Part shown: one piece after another, positions 44,591-54,740 of the stretch
Numbering within the stretch: position 1 is the stretch's first letter
Layout: each line of letters opens with the position of its first letter
Translations under genes and position numbers: made by a program
NCBI RefSeq assembly: GCF_002933345.1
Contig: NZ_PDKR01000002.1
Location: forward strand, 62,001-126,000
Source: Candidatus Pantoea edessiphila
Lineage (GTDB): Bacteria > Pseudomonadota > Gammaproteobacteria > Enterobacterales > Enterobacteriaceae
Direction of reading: 5' to 3'
DNA: 64,000 bases
Notes under the pieces: model-generated
Told to the model about the DNA's origin: nothing
Seen by the model: only the letters and a program-made list of their open reading frames with translations
The model's database searches: none

Positions 44591-47212
44591 ATGAATTTAA
44601 TAAAATGGGTAACTAAATTTTTCATTAATAATAATGATCGCGTTCTTCTCCAATTACATAAAATAGTAGAAAATATTAACAGATTAGAACCTGAATTTGA
44701 AAAATTATCTAATGATGATCTTAAAAATAAAACGGAAATTTTCCGAGCAAGATTAAAAGAAGGAGAAAAACTAGACAATTTAATTCCAGAAGCATTTGCA
44801 ACAGTACGAGAAGCTAGTAAACGAATATTTGGGATGCGTCAATTTGATGTACAAATCATTGGCGGTCTAGTATTAAACAACTGTTGTATTGCTGAAATGC
44901 GCACTGGAGAAGGTAAAACATTAACAGCAACTTTACCTGCCTATTTAAATGCTTTGACAGGATTAGGAGTTCATATAGTCACTGTTAATGATTATTTAGC
45001 TAGAAGAGATGCAGATAATAATACTCCCTTATTTGAATTTTTAGGGTTAACTGTTGGTGTTAATTTACCAGGAATGTCTATACCGAATAAAAAATTAGCT
45101 TATGCTGCTGATATCACTTATGGTACAAATAATGAATATGGATTTGATTACTTACGTGATAACATGGCAATTCTCCCAGAAGAACGGGTACAAAGAAAAT
45201 TAAATTATGCAATCGTTGATGAAGTTGATTCTATTTTAATTGATGAAGCACGTACACCTTTAATTATTTCAGGTCCTTCAGAAAATAGCTCTGACTTATA
45301 CATTAAAATCAATAAAATAGTGCCCTATTTAATACGTCAAGACAAAGAAGATTCAGATACCTTTCAAGGAGAAGGTGATTTTTGGATCGATGAAAAAATG
45401 AAGCAAGTGCACATATCTGAACGCGGTTTGATTAAAATAGAAGAACTATTATTTAATAAAAATATTATAAAGCCTGGAGAATCACTTTATTCTTCAACTA
45501 ATATAATACTAATGCATCATGTGAATGTTGCTTTACGCGCCCATATATTATTTATTAAAGATGTTGATTACATTGTAAGGAATGATGAAGTACTCATTGT
45601 CGACGAACATACTGGTCGTATTATGCAAGGTCGTCGTTGGTCTGATGGTCTGCATCAAGCTATAGAAGCAAAAGAAAATGTTACAATACAAAATGAAAAT
45701 CGTACTTTAGCATCAATTACTTTCCAAAATTACTTTCGTATTTATGATAAATTAGCTGGTATGACTGGTACTGCCGAAACAGAATCATTTGAATTTAATT
45801 CTATATATAGGCTAAATACAGTGGTAATTCCAACTAATCGACCAATGATACGACAAGACCTACCTGATCTAATTTATATAAGTGAGAAAGAAAAGATAAA
45901 TGCTATTATTGAGGATATTCGTAAATGTATAGAACGTAAACAACCGGTGTTAGTAGGTACTATCTCAATTGAAAAATCTGAAATAATATCAAACAAATTA
46001 AGAAAAGCTGGTATTAAACATAGTGTACTTAATGCTAAATTTCATGCACACGAAGCAGATATTATTGCACAAGCCGGTAGACCTGGAACAGTAACTATAG
46101 CTACTAATATGGCTGGTCGTGGTACTGATATTGTACTAGGTGGTAATTGGCGTACAGAAATATCTAAAACAAAGGAATTTTCTAAAAACAAAGTTGAAGA
46201 AATAAAATCATCTTGGAAAACACGTCATGATTATGTTATATCTTCTGGAGGGTTACATGTTATAGGGACTGAACGTCATGAATCTCGTCGTATAGACAAT
46301 CAATTACGTGGGCGTGCTGGTCGTCAAGGGGATGCTGGATCTTCTCGTTTTTATCTATCAATGGAAGATACACTAATGCGAATTTTTGCATCAGATCGCA
46401 TTTCTATAATAATGCGTAAATTAGGAATACAAAAAGGAGAAGCAATTGAGCATCCATGGATTACAAAAGCAATTGCAAACGCTCAACGTAAAGTTGAAAA
46501 TCGTAATTTTGATATTCGTAAACAGCTACTTGAATATGATGATGTAACAAATGAACAAAGATGTGTTTTTTATGAACAACGTAATAATATTCTAGATGTT
46601 TGTGATATAAGTAAAACCATTAAAAACATCCATACAGACGTTTATAAAACAATAGTTAAAGACTATATAATTACACAACTAGAAGATAGTTGGGATATTT
46701 CTATATTAGATGAGCTTTTAGTTAGTGATTTTGATTTATATATTAACCTTACAGAATGGTTTAATAAAAACAAAAAACTAAAAATGGAAGAAAGTATCTT
46801 ATTTAATTATATTAATACAAAAGCAGAAGAACATTATAAGAAAAAAGAAGAAGAAATAGGCCTAGTGATGATGCGTAACACAGAAAAAAAAATAATGTTA
46901 CATACTTTAGATTCAATGTGGAAAGATCATTTGGCAGCTATGGATTACCTACGTCAAGGAATTCATCTTAGAGGATATGCACAGAAAGATCCTAAACAAG
47001 AATATAAACGTGAGTCTTTCTTAATGTTTACTTCAATGCTAGAAAATATAAAATATGAAGTAATTAGTAAATTAAGCAAGTTTAAATTGTCATTAGATGA
47101 AGAAAATCTTTCAATAAAAGACATTGATATTAATTATAAAATCGGACGTAATGACCCTTGTCCGTGTAATTCTGGTAAAAAATACAAACGTTGTCATGGT
47201 GCTTTAATTTAA
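44591..47212 (+). CDS. secA: Preprotein translocase ATPase SecA
   Basis: ATPase that drives secretory proteins through SecYEG. The protein is 873 residues, shorter than the 901 of E. coli mainly in the linker before the C-terminus. Walker A is [10 protein letters not shown] near residue 104, the DEAD-type motif is [14 protein letters not shown], and motif VI is [11 protein letters not shown]. The C-terminal zinc-binding tail [14 protein letters not shown] is intact, which suggests SecB or lipid binding is kept. secM, whose translational pause controls secA in E. coli, is missing. Confidence 0.98.
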   Translation: MNLIKWVTKFFINNNDRVLLQLHKIVENINRLEPEFEKLSNDDLKNKTEIFRARLKEGEKLDNLIPEAFATVREASKRIFGMRQFDVQIIGGLVLNNCCIAEMRTGEGKTLTATLPAYLNALTGLGVHIVTVNDYLARRDADNNTPLFEFLGLTVGVNLPGMSIPNKKLAYAADITYGTNNEYGFDYLRDNMAILPEERVQRKLNYAIVDEVDSILIDEARTPLIISGPSENSSDLYIKINKIVPYLIRQDKEDSDTFQGEGDFWIDEKMKQVHISERGLIKIEELLFNKNIIKPGESLYSSTNIILMHHVNVALRAHILFIKDVDYIVRNDEVLIVDEHTGRIMQGRRWSDGLHQAIEAKENVTIQNENRTLASITFQNYFRIYDKLAGMTGTAETESFEFNSIYRLNTVVIPTNRPMIRQDLPDLIYISEKEKINAIIEDIRKCIERKQPVLVGTISIEKSEIISNKLRKAGIKHSVLNAKFHAHEADIIAQAGRPGTVTIATNMAGRGTDIVLGGNWRTEISKTKEFSKNKVEEIKSSWKTRHDYVISSGGLHVIGTERHESRRIDNQLRGRAGRQGDAGSSRFYLSMEDTLMRIFASDRISIIMRKLGIQKGEAIEHPWITKAIANAQRKVENRNFDIRKQLLEYDDVTNEQRCVFYEQRNNILDVCDISKTIKNIHTDVYKTIVKDYIITQLEDSWDISILDELLVSDFDLYINLTEWFNKNKKLKMEESILFNYINTKAEEHYKKKEEEIGLVMMRNTEKKIMLHTLDSMWKDHLAAMDYLRQGIHLRGYAQKDPKQEYKRESFLMFTSMLENIKYEVISKLSKFKLSLDEENLSIKDIDINYKIGRNDPCPCNSGKKYKRCHGALI

Positions 47213-47255
47213 AAATTTTTGCAATTAATACTTTAATATATTTTATTCAATATGT

Positions 47256-48002
47256 CTAACAACAAGATATTTTAAAATTAAACTTTAACGGAATTTTTCC
47301 ATGTTCTTTACTAAGTGGTACAAAGCGGATAGAATAACGACTTTTATGTCCTGAAATTTTTGGATAAATGAAATTATCTTTAATATCAATTTGTAAGCGT
47401 AGTAAATCTGCTCCTATAGCATTATCTTGATAAAATCCATTTATGCTAGTTTGTGTACTAAAAGTTCCCGCTTGTCTAATTAAGTTCAAAATTATAGATA
47501 AAGTTTTATGAATTGGTGATAAGGTTTCAATCCATGATCTGACTTGGTTATTACGTTTTGCTTGTAAAAAATGTAACCAAATATGTAATCCTGGTAAATC
47601 AAAACTACAGCAACCACCTGGAATATTTAATCTTTTACGTACAAGTCCAATTAAATGATCTTCTCTTAATTGTTGGCCTATTTTTGGTGAGTTCATTAAT
47701 TGATCTGATAGGATTTTTAATTTGTGATTTATTCTATCAATAATTGCTACATCAACACCTGGTGTATTAGACCACATAAGTAACTTTTGTTTTTGACGTT
47801 CTAGTTCATGTAGTAATTGAGTTCTTATATCACCACGCTCAAAAATATCTAACAGTTCATCAATAAGCCTAAAGAAAATCAATGCATTTATGGTTTTATC
47901 TATAGGAGTAGTTTCATCTATTTGATTGATAAGAAATTCTATTCTTAACCATGTTCTCATTTTCTCATTTAACGGATGTTCAAATAGCACAGATGTACTC
48001 AT
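47256..48002 (-). CDS. zapD: Cell division protein ZapD
   Basis: Bundles FtsZ filaments by binding the FtsZ C-terminal peptide. The protein is 248 residues (E. coli 247). Family blocks are VLFEHPLNEKMRTWLRIEFL at the N-terminus, LLDIFERGDIRTQLL, IPGGCCSFDLPGLHIWLH and NGFYQDNAIGADLLRL, ending FKISCC. It is convergent with secA (43 bp) and lies 4 bp after coaE. yacG, normally next to it, is absent. Retention of this accessory division gene is notable while core ones are lost. Confidence 0.95.
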   Translation of the reverse strand: MSTSVLFEHPLNEKMRTWLRIEFLINQIDETTPIDKTINALIFFRLIDELLDIFERGDIRTQLLHELERQKQKLLMWSNTPGVDVAIIDRINHKLKILSDQLMNSPKIGQQLREDHLIGLVRKRLNIPGGCCSFDLPGLHIWLHFLQAKRNNQVRSWIETLSPIHKTLSIILNLIRQAGTFSTQTSINGFYQDNAIGADLLRLQIDIKDNFIYPKISGHKSRYSIRFVPLSKEHGKIPLKFNFKISCC

Positions 48003-48006
48003 GAGA

Positions 48007-48624
48007 TTATTCCTGTTTCATTTTTGCTAACTTAAGGTAAAATTGGTGTAATTTAGCAACTTGCAAAAACGTATTTTCTAATGTGCCAATGTTATTTATA
48101 ATATCATCGGCAAAAGTAATCCGTTGCTCTTCTGATGCTTGTATTGAAATTATTTTTTCTATATGTGTTATAGAAACATTGTCACGAGTCCGTACTCTTT
48201 CAAATTGAATAGACTTATTTATATTAACTACTAATATACGATCAGCTTGATATTGTAGTTTGTTTTCTATTAATAAAGGAACCACCCATAAAACATAAGG
48301 AGACTTTGATATTATTGTTAGATTTTTAGTTTTTTCTTCAATTATTGGATGTAAAATTTTATTTAACCAGTTTCTTTCATTGTCATTTTGAAAAATAATT
48401 TCACGTAAACGAGATCGAAAAAGGCAACCTTTTTTAGTTAAGATTGAATTACCATAACGATTAATAATAGTTTTTAAAGTATATGAACCTGGTTGCACTA
48501 TTTTACGTGCAATTAAATCAGAATCTATAATATTGATATTAAATTTAGCAAAAATACTTGCAATAGTGGTTTTACCACTACCAATTCCACCTGTTAGCGC
48601 TACTACATAAGGAGCATTATTCAC
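48007..48624 (-). CDS. coaE: Dephospho-CoA kinase
   Basis: Last step of coenzyme A synthesis. The protein is 205 residues (E. coli 206). The P-loop is ALTGGIGSGKTTIA near residues 9-22, and the CoA-binding region has IDSDLIARKIV and HPIIEE. The start is GTG at 48624; no ATG is available between it and the P-loop. AGAG lies about 9 nt before. It works downstream of PanB and PanC, also in this window. Confidence 0.95.
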   Translation of the reverse strand: MNNAPYVVALTGGIGSGKTTIASIFAKFNINIIDSDLIARKIVQPGSYTLKTIINRYGNSILTKKGCLFRSRLREIIFQNDNERNWLNKILHPIIEEKTKNLTIISKSPYVLWVVPLLIENKLQYQADRILVVNINKSIQFERVRTRDNVSITHIEKIISIQASEEQRITFADDIINNIGTLENTFLQVAKLHQFYLKLAKMKQE

Positions 48625-48829
48625 TTATTAACTCTTTTAAGTAAATTTAAATAATACTTATAAATAAAACATAGCATGAACTAAACAAATAACAATTTTA
48701 ATATAATAGCAATCAAATATATAATTTCACTAAATTAAAAATTAACGTTTTATCTTATATTAAGCGATTTTTGTTCAAATAATAATTGTTAGAAAATTAG
48801 TTTTTAAAGTTTAATTAAGAAATAAGTTG

Positions 48830-49723
48830 TTATTTTATTTTTATCCTCATTGACATATCGATTGAACATATATTTTTAGTTAAATCACCAACTGAAACAT
48901 AATCTACACCACTTTTGGCAATATTTTTTATAAAAAAATCATTAATATTGCCAGATACTTCTAAAATTACACGTCCTTTATTAAATTTTACTGCTTGATG
49001 TATTTCTTCTAAACCAAAATTGTCTAGCATTACAATATGAGCTCCAGCATTTATAGCCTGAATTAATTCATCTATCGACTCTACTTCTATTTCTATCAGA
49101 TTATCAGGAAATATTGAAATAGCTTTTTTAATAGCTTTTTTGATTGATCCAATCGCAATAATATGATTTTCTTTAATTAAAAAAGCATCTGATAACCCAA
49201 TACGATGATTAATGCCTCCACCACATATTACAGCATATTTTAAAGCAGTACGTAATCCTGGTAAAGTTTTGCGTGTATCTAGTAACTTTGTACTACTGTT
49301 TTTTAATAAAGAAGCATAATAACTAACTTTAGTTGAAATACCGGATAAAGTTTGTATAAAATTTAAAACAGTACGCTCAGCTGTTAAAAGTATACGTGCT
49401 GATCCTTCAATTTCAAATAGCAATTGTCCTGGTGTTATTTTTTGTCCATCTGTTACATGCCAAATTATAGTTATATTTTGATTTAATTGATTAAATATTT
49501 CTTTTACCCAACGTTTGCCACAAAAAATTCCTACTTCACGAGTTATAATCCGAGCAAATGCCTTAATATTTGTTGGTAATAAATTAGAAGTAATGTCGTT
49601 ACTTACATCAATTTGTCCTCCTAAATCTTCTTTTAAAGCTCTAATAACAACTTGTGGTATATCTTTTTTTAGTAATTCAATTAATTCGTAATAACGTCTG
49701 TTTAAATCACATATATTAGACAT
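48830..49723 (-). CDS. nadC: Quinolinate phosphoribosyltransferase
   Basis: Converts quinolinate and PRPP to nicotinate mononucleotide. The protein is 297 residues, the E. coli length. Motifs include LTAERTVLNFIQTLSGIST, LLDTRKTLPGLRTALKYAV with catalytic Arg and Lys, GGGINHRIGLSDAFLIKENH and EIEVESIDE, then VMLDNFG. nadA and nadB are not in the window, so the quinolinate source cannot be judged here. Spacers of about 200 bp and 1 kb flank it. Confidence 0.96.
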   Translation of the reverse strand: MSNICDLNRRYYELIELLKKDIPQVVIRALKEDLGGQIDVSNDITSNLLPTNIKAFARIITREVGIFCGKRWVKEIFNQLNQNITIIWHVTDGQKITPGQLLFEIEGSARILLTAERTVLNFIQTLSGISTKVSYYASLLKNSSTKLLDTRKTLPGLRTALKYAVICGGGINHRIGLSDAFLIKENHIIAIGSIKKAIKKAISIFPDNLIEIEVESIDELIQAINAGAHIVMLDNFGLEEIHQAVKFNKGRVILEVSGNINDFFIKNIAKSGVDYVSVGDLTKNICSIDMSMRIKIK

Positions 49724-50425
49724 ATGTTATTTTATTATTATCCTTAATAAATTTATAAAAATAAAAATTTTTAATTTAATCTAAAAAATATTTTATATTA
49801 TTATAATAATAATCAATTGATTTATATAAATAATAAATTTGCTTGATCATATATTAATTGCTAATGTAAACATAAAATAAATAATTTCAACAAATTAAAA
49901 ATTTTATTCATTAAATATTATTGATATAATCATAAAATATATTAAAGCATAAAAATTATTGAAGGTAAAAATTTATAATTTCAAAAAAATAATTATTTAA
50001 ATATTGTATATTAATTTATAGTAAATAATATAAAGTATAATATTGATTTTACTATTAATAACTGTTATATTATTAAACAAGTAAAAAGATTAATTATTAA
50101 TAGTAACAGTGAAGTTTTAATTAAAAATATATTTAAAATCATTAAGTAATTATTGTTTTTGTCATTTCTTCGTTTAAATATAATAATTTAAATAAATTAA
50201 CTGGAATTGATATAAAATTGTTGAGGTTAATAATCTTAATAAGATTTTTATTTATTGATTATTAAATCATAATTCAGATAATGAAAAATATACTATAAAA
50301 TTAATTACATTATTTTAATAATCATTATTTTCTTGAATAAATTAACGTACAGTTGTCTTTTATTATCAGTTTTCTAAAAACAATAATAATATTATTATGT
50401 TATGAAAAAATGATGTTAACTATAG

Positions 50426-50448
50426 TTTCATACTAATAAAGTATGAAA
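50426..50448. repeat. 9-bp perfect dyad upstream of aceE
   Basis: TTTCATACT (50426-50434) and AGTATGAAA (50440-50448) with loop AATAA, about 350 bp before aceE. It has no T-run after it and its function is unknown. Confidence 0.45.
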
Positions 50449-50621
50449 TATTAAATAATTAAAATGTAATCATTAGGTCATTATAAAGTATATATAATAA
50501 ATTAAAATAATTTTGTGTTAAAACTCAATATTAATATATAATAAAAAATACGTTCAGATTTTTTATTATAAAAATTAAAAAACATTAATAATTATTGTTT
50601 TTATTTATGAATAATAGAAAT

Positions 50622-50642
50622 TTTATCATTATAAATGATAAA
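50622..50642. repeat. 9-bp perfect dyad nearer aceE
   Basis: TTTATCATT (50622-50630) and AATGATAAA (50634-50642) around ATA, about 155 bp before aceE. The spacing and short centre look like an operator half-site pair, but in DNA this AT-rich chance is possible. Confidence 0.4.
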
Positions 50643-50796
50643 TATTACTCGGAAAAATTTTGTAAAAATAATTTATTATTTAATAACTAATTACAAATAT
50701 AAGAAAATATGTATAATATAATTTATAATTATAAGTTAATCACTTTTTTGTTTTAAAATAGAATAATGTATGTGTAGGAGAAATAAGGAAGATGCC

Positions 50797-53463
50797 ATGT
50801 CAGGTGGTGGTGTATGCAATGACGTGGATCCGATTGAAACTCGTGAATGGTTGCAGGCGATTAAATCGGTTATCCGTGAAGAAGGTATTGAAAGGGCACA
50901 ATACTTAATTAACCAAATATCAATGTTAGCCCGCAAAAACGGTGTTAAAACTACATCAAGTTCATTAATTAGCGATTATATTAATTCTATATCTGTTGAA
51001 GATGAACCAATTTATCCAGGTAATCTTTTGCTAGAACGTCGTATTCGTTCTGTAATTCGTTGGAACGCTATTATATCAGTGTTACGTGCGTCAAATAAGG
51101 ATTTAGATTTAGGTGGTCATCTTTCGTCTTTCCAATCTTCTGCCACTATTTACGAAGTATGTTTTAATCATTTTTTTCGTGCATCAAATAGTAAAGATGG
51201 AGGTGATTTAGTATATTTTCAGGGACATATTTCTCCAGGGATTTATTCCAGAGCATTTCTTGAAGGTCGTTTAACTGAAGAGCAAATGAACAATTTTCGT
51301 CAAGAAGTTTACGGTAATGGTTTGTCTTCTTATCCACATCCTAAATTGATGCCAGATTTTTGGCAATTTCCAACAGTTTCCATGGGTCTTGGTCCTTTAT
51401 CAGCTATTTATCAAGCTAAGTTTTTAAAATATCTAAAACACCGTGGTTTACAAGATACTTCAGCACAAACCGTTTATGCATTCCTTGGTGATGGAGAAAT
51501 GGATGAACCAGAATCAAAAGGTGCAATTACTATTGCAACTCGTGAAAAATTAGATAATTTAATTTTTATAATTAATTGTAATTTACAGCGTTTAGATGGA
51601 CCTGTTACTGGAAACGGTAAAATCATTGATGAATTAGAAGGGATTTTTATTGGTGCAGGATGGGAAGTCATCAAAGTAATTTGGGGTAGTTGTTGGGATA
51701 AATTATTAAATAAAGATAAAAGTGGTAAATTAATACAATTAATGAATGAAACTGTTGATGGTGATTATCAAACTTTTAAATCACGTGACGGTGCTTATGT
51801 TCGTAAATACTTTTTTGGCAAATATCCAGAAACAGCTGCCCTTGTCAAAGATATGTCTGATGAAGAAATATGGGCATTAGATCGTGGGGGTCATGATCCT
51901 AAAAAAATTTATGCTGCTTTAAAAAAAGCAAAAAATACTAAAAATAAACCGGTTGTAATTTTAGCTCATACAATTAAAGGTTATGGGCTTGGAAATGTTG
52001 CTGAAGGTAAAAATACTGCACATCAAGTAAAATATTTAAATACAGATAATCTTAAGTATATTAGAGATAGATTTAATCTGGAAATAGAAGATGAAAAAAT
52101 TGCAAAATTGCCTTATATAATTTTTAAAAATAACTCTAAAGAATATAATTATTTACATGAACAAAGAAAAAAATTAGGTGGTTATTTACCAAAACGTAAA
52201 TCTCAATTTACGGAAAATTTAAAAATCCCTTGTTTAGATGAATTTAATTCATTACTGCAACAACAAAAAAAAGAGATCTCAACTACAATAGCTTTCGTTC
52301 GTGCTTTAAATATAATGTTAAGAAATAATTCAATTAAAGATAGGTTAGTCCCTATTCTTGCTGATGAAGCACGTACTTTTGGTATGGAAGGTTTGTTTCG
52401 TCAAATTGGCATATATAATCCGAACGGCCAAAAATATATTCCTCAAGATCGATCACAAGTAGCTTATTATAAGGAAGATAGGAAAGGTCAAATTTTACAG
52501 GAAGGGATTAACGAACTAGGTGCTGGTTCATCTTGGTTAGCAGCTGCTACATCTTATAGCACAAATAATTTACCAATGATTCCTTTTTATATTTATTATT
52601 CAATTTTTGGTTTCCAAAGAATTGGAGACTTAATGTGGTTAGCTGGAGATCAACAAGCAAGAGGGTTTTTAATAGGAGGTACTTCTGGTAGAACTACTCT
52701 TAATGGTGAGGGTTTACAACATGAAGATGGGCATAGTCATATTTATTCATTAACTATTCCAAACTGTATATCTTATGATCCTGCATATGCTTATGAAGTA
52801 GCTGTAATTATGCATGATGGTCTAGTACGCATGTATGGAAAATCGCAAGAAAATATTTATTATTATATTACAACTCTAAATGAAAATTATTATATGCCTG
52901 AAATGCCTAAAGGAGTTGAAAAAGGTATATGTAAGGGTATGTATAAACTAGAAACTTTAGAAGGAGGAAAAACTAAAGTTCAATTATTAGGTTCTGGTTC
53001 CATATTAAGACACGTACGTGAAGCTGCCAAGGTATTGTTAAAAAATTATAATATCAGTTCTAATGTGTACAGTGTTACGTCATTTACTGAATTAGCTCGT
53101 GATGGTCAAGATTGTGAACGTTGGAATATGTTACATCCAGATAAAGAATTTCGTGTACCTTATATTTCTCAAATAATGAAAAATATACCTACTATTGCTT
53201 CAACAGATTATATGAAATTATTTGCTGAACAAGTTCGTAATTATATCCCAACAAGTAACTATAGAGTATTAGGTACAGATGGGTTTGGTCGTTCTGATAG
53301 TCGCGAAAATTTGCGACATCACTTTGAAATTGATGTATCTTATATTGTAGTTGCAGCTTTAGCTGAATTAGCTAAATGTGGTAAAATTGATAAAAATGTT
53401 GTATCAAATGCGATTATTAAATTTAATATTGATACCAATAAAATAAACCCACGTTTGGCTTAA
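50797..53463 (+). CDS. aceE: Pyruvate dehydrogenase E1 component
   Basis: TPP-dependent decarboxylation of pyruvate and acetyl transfer to the lipoyl group of AceF. From ATG 50797 (MSGGGVCNDVDPIETREWL) the protein is 888 residues (E. coli 887). The start is backed by AAGGAAG a few bases upstream; an ATG nine codons earlier gives foreign residues. TPP motif GDGEMDEPESKG continues to NCNLQRLDGPV. Also clear are FQGHISPG, ADEARTFGMEGLFRQIG and GLQHEDGHSH. It heads the aceE-aceF-lpdA operon. Confidence 0.98.
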   Translation: MSGGGVCNDVDPIETREWLQAIKSVIREEGIERAQYLINQISMLARKNGVKTTSSSLISDYINSISVEDEPIYPGNLLLERRIRSVIRWNAIISVLRASNKDLDLGGHLSSFQSSATIYEVCFNHFFRASNSKDGGDLVYFQGHISPGIYSRAFLEGRLTEEQMNNFRQEVYGNGLSSYPHPKLMPDFWQFPTVSMGLGPLSAIYQAKFLKYLKHRGLQDTSAQTVYAFLGDGEMDEPESKGAITIATREKLDNLIFIINCNLQRLDGPVTGNGKIIDELEGIFIGAGWEVIKVIWGSCWDKLLNKDKSGKLIQLMNETVDGDYQTFKSRDGAYVRKYFFGKYPETAALVKDMSDEEIWALDRGGHDPKKIYAALKKAKNTKNKPVVILAHTIKGYGLGNVAEGKNTAHQVKYLNTDNLKYIRDRFNLEIEDEKIAKLPYIIFKNNSKEYNYLHEQRKKLGGYLPKRKSQFTENLKIPCLDEFNSLLQQQKKEISTTIAFVRALNIMLRNNSIKDRLVPILADEARTFGMEGLFRQIGIYNPNGQKYIPQDRSQVAYYKEDRKGQILQEGINELGAGSSWLAAATSYSTNNLPMIPFYIYYSIFGFQRIGDLMWLAGDQQARGFLIGGTSGRTTLNGEGLQHEDGHSHIYSLTIPNCISYDPAYAYEVAVIMHDGLVRMYGKSQENIYYYITTLNENYYMPEMPKGVEKGICKGMYKLETLEGGKTKVQLLGSGSILRHVREAAKVLLKNYNISSNVYSVTSFTELARDGQDCERWNMLHPDKEFRVPYISQIMKNIPTIASTDYMKLFAEQVRNYIPTSNYRVLGTDGFGRSDSRENLRHHFEIDVSYIVVAALAELAKCGKIDKNVVSNAIIKFNIDTNKINPRLA

Positions 53464-53477
53464 GAGATAATATAATA

Positions 53478-54701
53478 ATGAATATTAAAGTTAATATACC
53501 AGATATTGGGGAAGGGGAATTTGAAGTTACTGAAATTCTAGTTAAAGTTGGTGACAAAGTAAAAATAGAGCAATCACTAATTACTGTAGAAGGAAATAAA
53601 ACAGCATTAGAAATACCATCTCCACAAAATGGAGTTGTAGAAAATATTAAAATTATTACTGGTGATAAAGTAAAAACTGGTTCGTTAATTATGGTATTGA
53701 AAGATGAATCATGTATTAACTTTGATAAAGATATACAAGGATTACTAAATTTAGATCAATCAAATGAAAATTTTGTTCATGCAACTCCAGTTGTTCGTCG
53801 TTTAGCAAATAAGTTTGATATTGATTTGACCAAAGTTAAGGGAACTGGTAGAAAAAATAGAATTCTAAAAGAATGTGTTTACGATTATATAAAAGAATCT
53901 GTTAAATTTTTTGAGTTATCATCCAGAAATAAGATAAATAACTTCAATGAAGTAAATAAACAATCTTTGCATGAAAACATTAGTAATATTGATAAATATA
54001 ATGATTTTGAAGAAATTAAGTTAAGTCATATTCAGAAAATTTCTAGTAGTAATTTAACTAAAAATTGGCAAACTATTCCACATGTTACACTTTTTGAAAA
54101 AATTGATGTTACTAATTTAGAAGAATTTCGTAATAAACAAAATATAGAAATAAAAAAGACAAACCCAAATGAAAAAATTAGTCTTTTAGCGTTCATAATG
54201 AAAGCAGTTAATTATTCAATTAATCAAATGCCAAGGTTTAATAGTTCGTTATCTACAGATTTTAAAAAGGTAATAATTAAAAAAAATATTAATATTGGTG
54301 TTGCTGTTGATACCCCGAAAGGGATAGTGGTTCCTGTATTTAAAGGAATTAATCAAAAAAGCATTCTTCAATTATCTACAGAATTGATAGATGTTTCAAA
54401 AAAAGCAATTAAAGGTCAATTAACTCCAGAAAATATGCAAGATGGAACATTTACTATTTCTAGCTTAGGAAATATTGGTACAACATTTTTTACACCTATT
54501 GTTAATGCGCCAGAAGTTGCTATTCTGGGAATTTCAAAATTTTCCATAGAATCGGTTTGGCATGATAAAGAATTTTCCCCACGTTTGATGTTACCTATTT
54601 CGCTTTCTTTTGATCATCGAGTAATTGATGGTGCTGATGGTGCTCGTTTCATAAAATTCATAAGCAATATACTAACAGATATTCGTTTATTAATAATTTA
54701 A
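53478..54701 (+). CDS. aceF: Pyruvate dehydrogenase E2 (dihydrolipoyl acetyltransferase), single lipoyl domain
   Basis: Core of the pyruvate dehydrogenase complex; passes the acetyl group to CoA. The protein is 407 residues against 630 in E. coli, because only one lipoyl domain is present instead of three. The lipoyl lysine is K41 in VEGNKTALEI; the usual Asp before it is Asn. The subunit-binding domain follows (TPVVRRLANKFDIDLTKVKGTG), then an Asn/Lys-rich linker and the catalytic domain with SFDHRVIDGADGARF. Single-domain E2 proteins can be functional, so shortening need not be decay. Confidence 0.96.
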   Translation: MNIKVNIPDIGEGEFEVTEILVKVGDKVKIEQSLITVEGNKTALEIPSPQNGVVENIKIITGDKVKTGSLIMVLKDESCINFDKDIQGLLNLDQSNENFVHATPVVRRLANKFDIDLTKVKGTGRKNRILKECVYDYIKESVKFFELSSRNKINNFNEVNKQSLHENISNIDKYNDFEEIKLSHIQKISSSNLTKNWQTIPHVTLFEKIDVTNLEEFRNKQNIEIKKTNPNEKISLLAFIMKAVNYSINQMPRFNSSLSTDFKKVIIKKNINIGVAVDTPKGIVVPVFKGINQKSILQLSTELIDVSKKAIKGQLTPENMQDGTFTISSLGNIGTTFFTPIVNAPEVAILGISKFSIESVWHDKEFSPRLMLPISLSFDHRVIDGADGARFIKFISNILTDIRLLII

Positions 54702-54740
54702 GAAACTAATAAATTGGTTAAGTATAAGAAAGAGGTTAAA

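Larger units (their letters stand above)
49724..50796. other. Gene-free region nadC-aceE (site of lost ampDE, aroP, pdhR)
   Basis: 1073 bp, among the most AT-rich parts of the window, with no credible gene. In E. coli ampD-ampE-aroP-pdhR lie here. Two clear dyads are listed at 50426-50448 and 50622-50642. I see no PdhR-type ATTGGTNNNACCAAT site, which fits loss of the regulator. The last 30 bp hold the aceE ribosome site. Confidence 0.75.
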
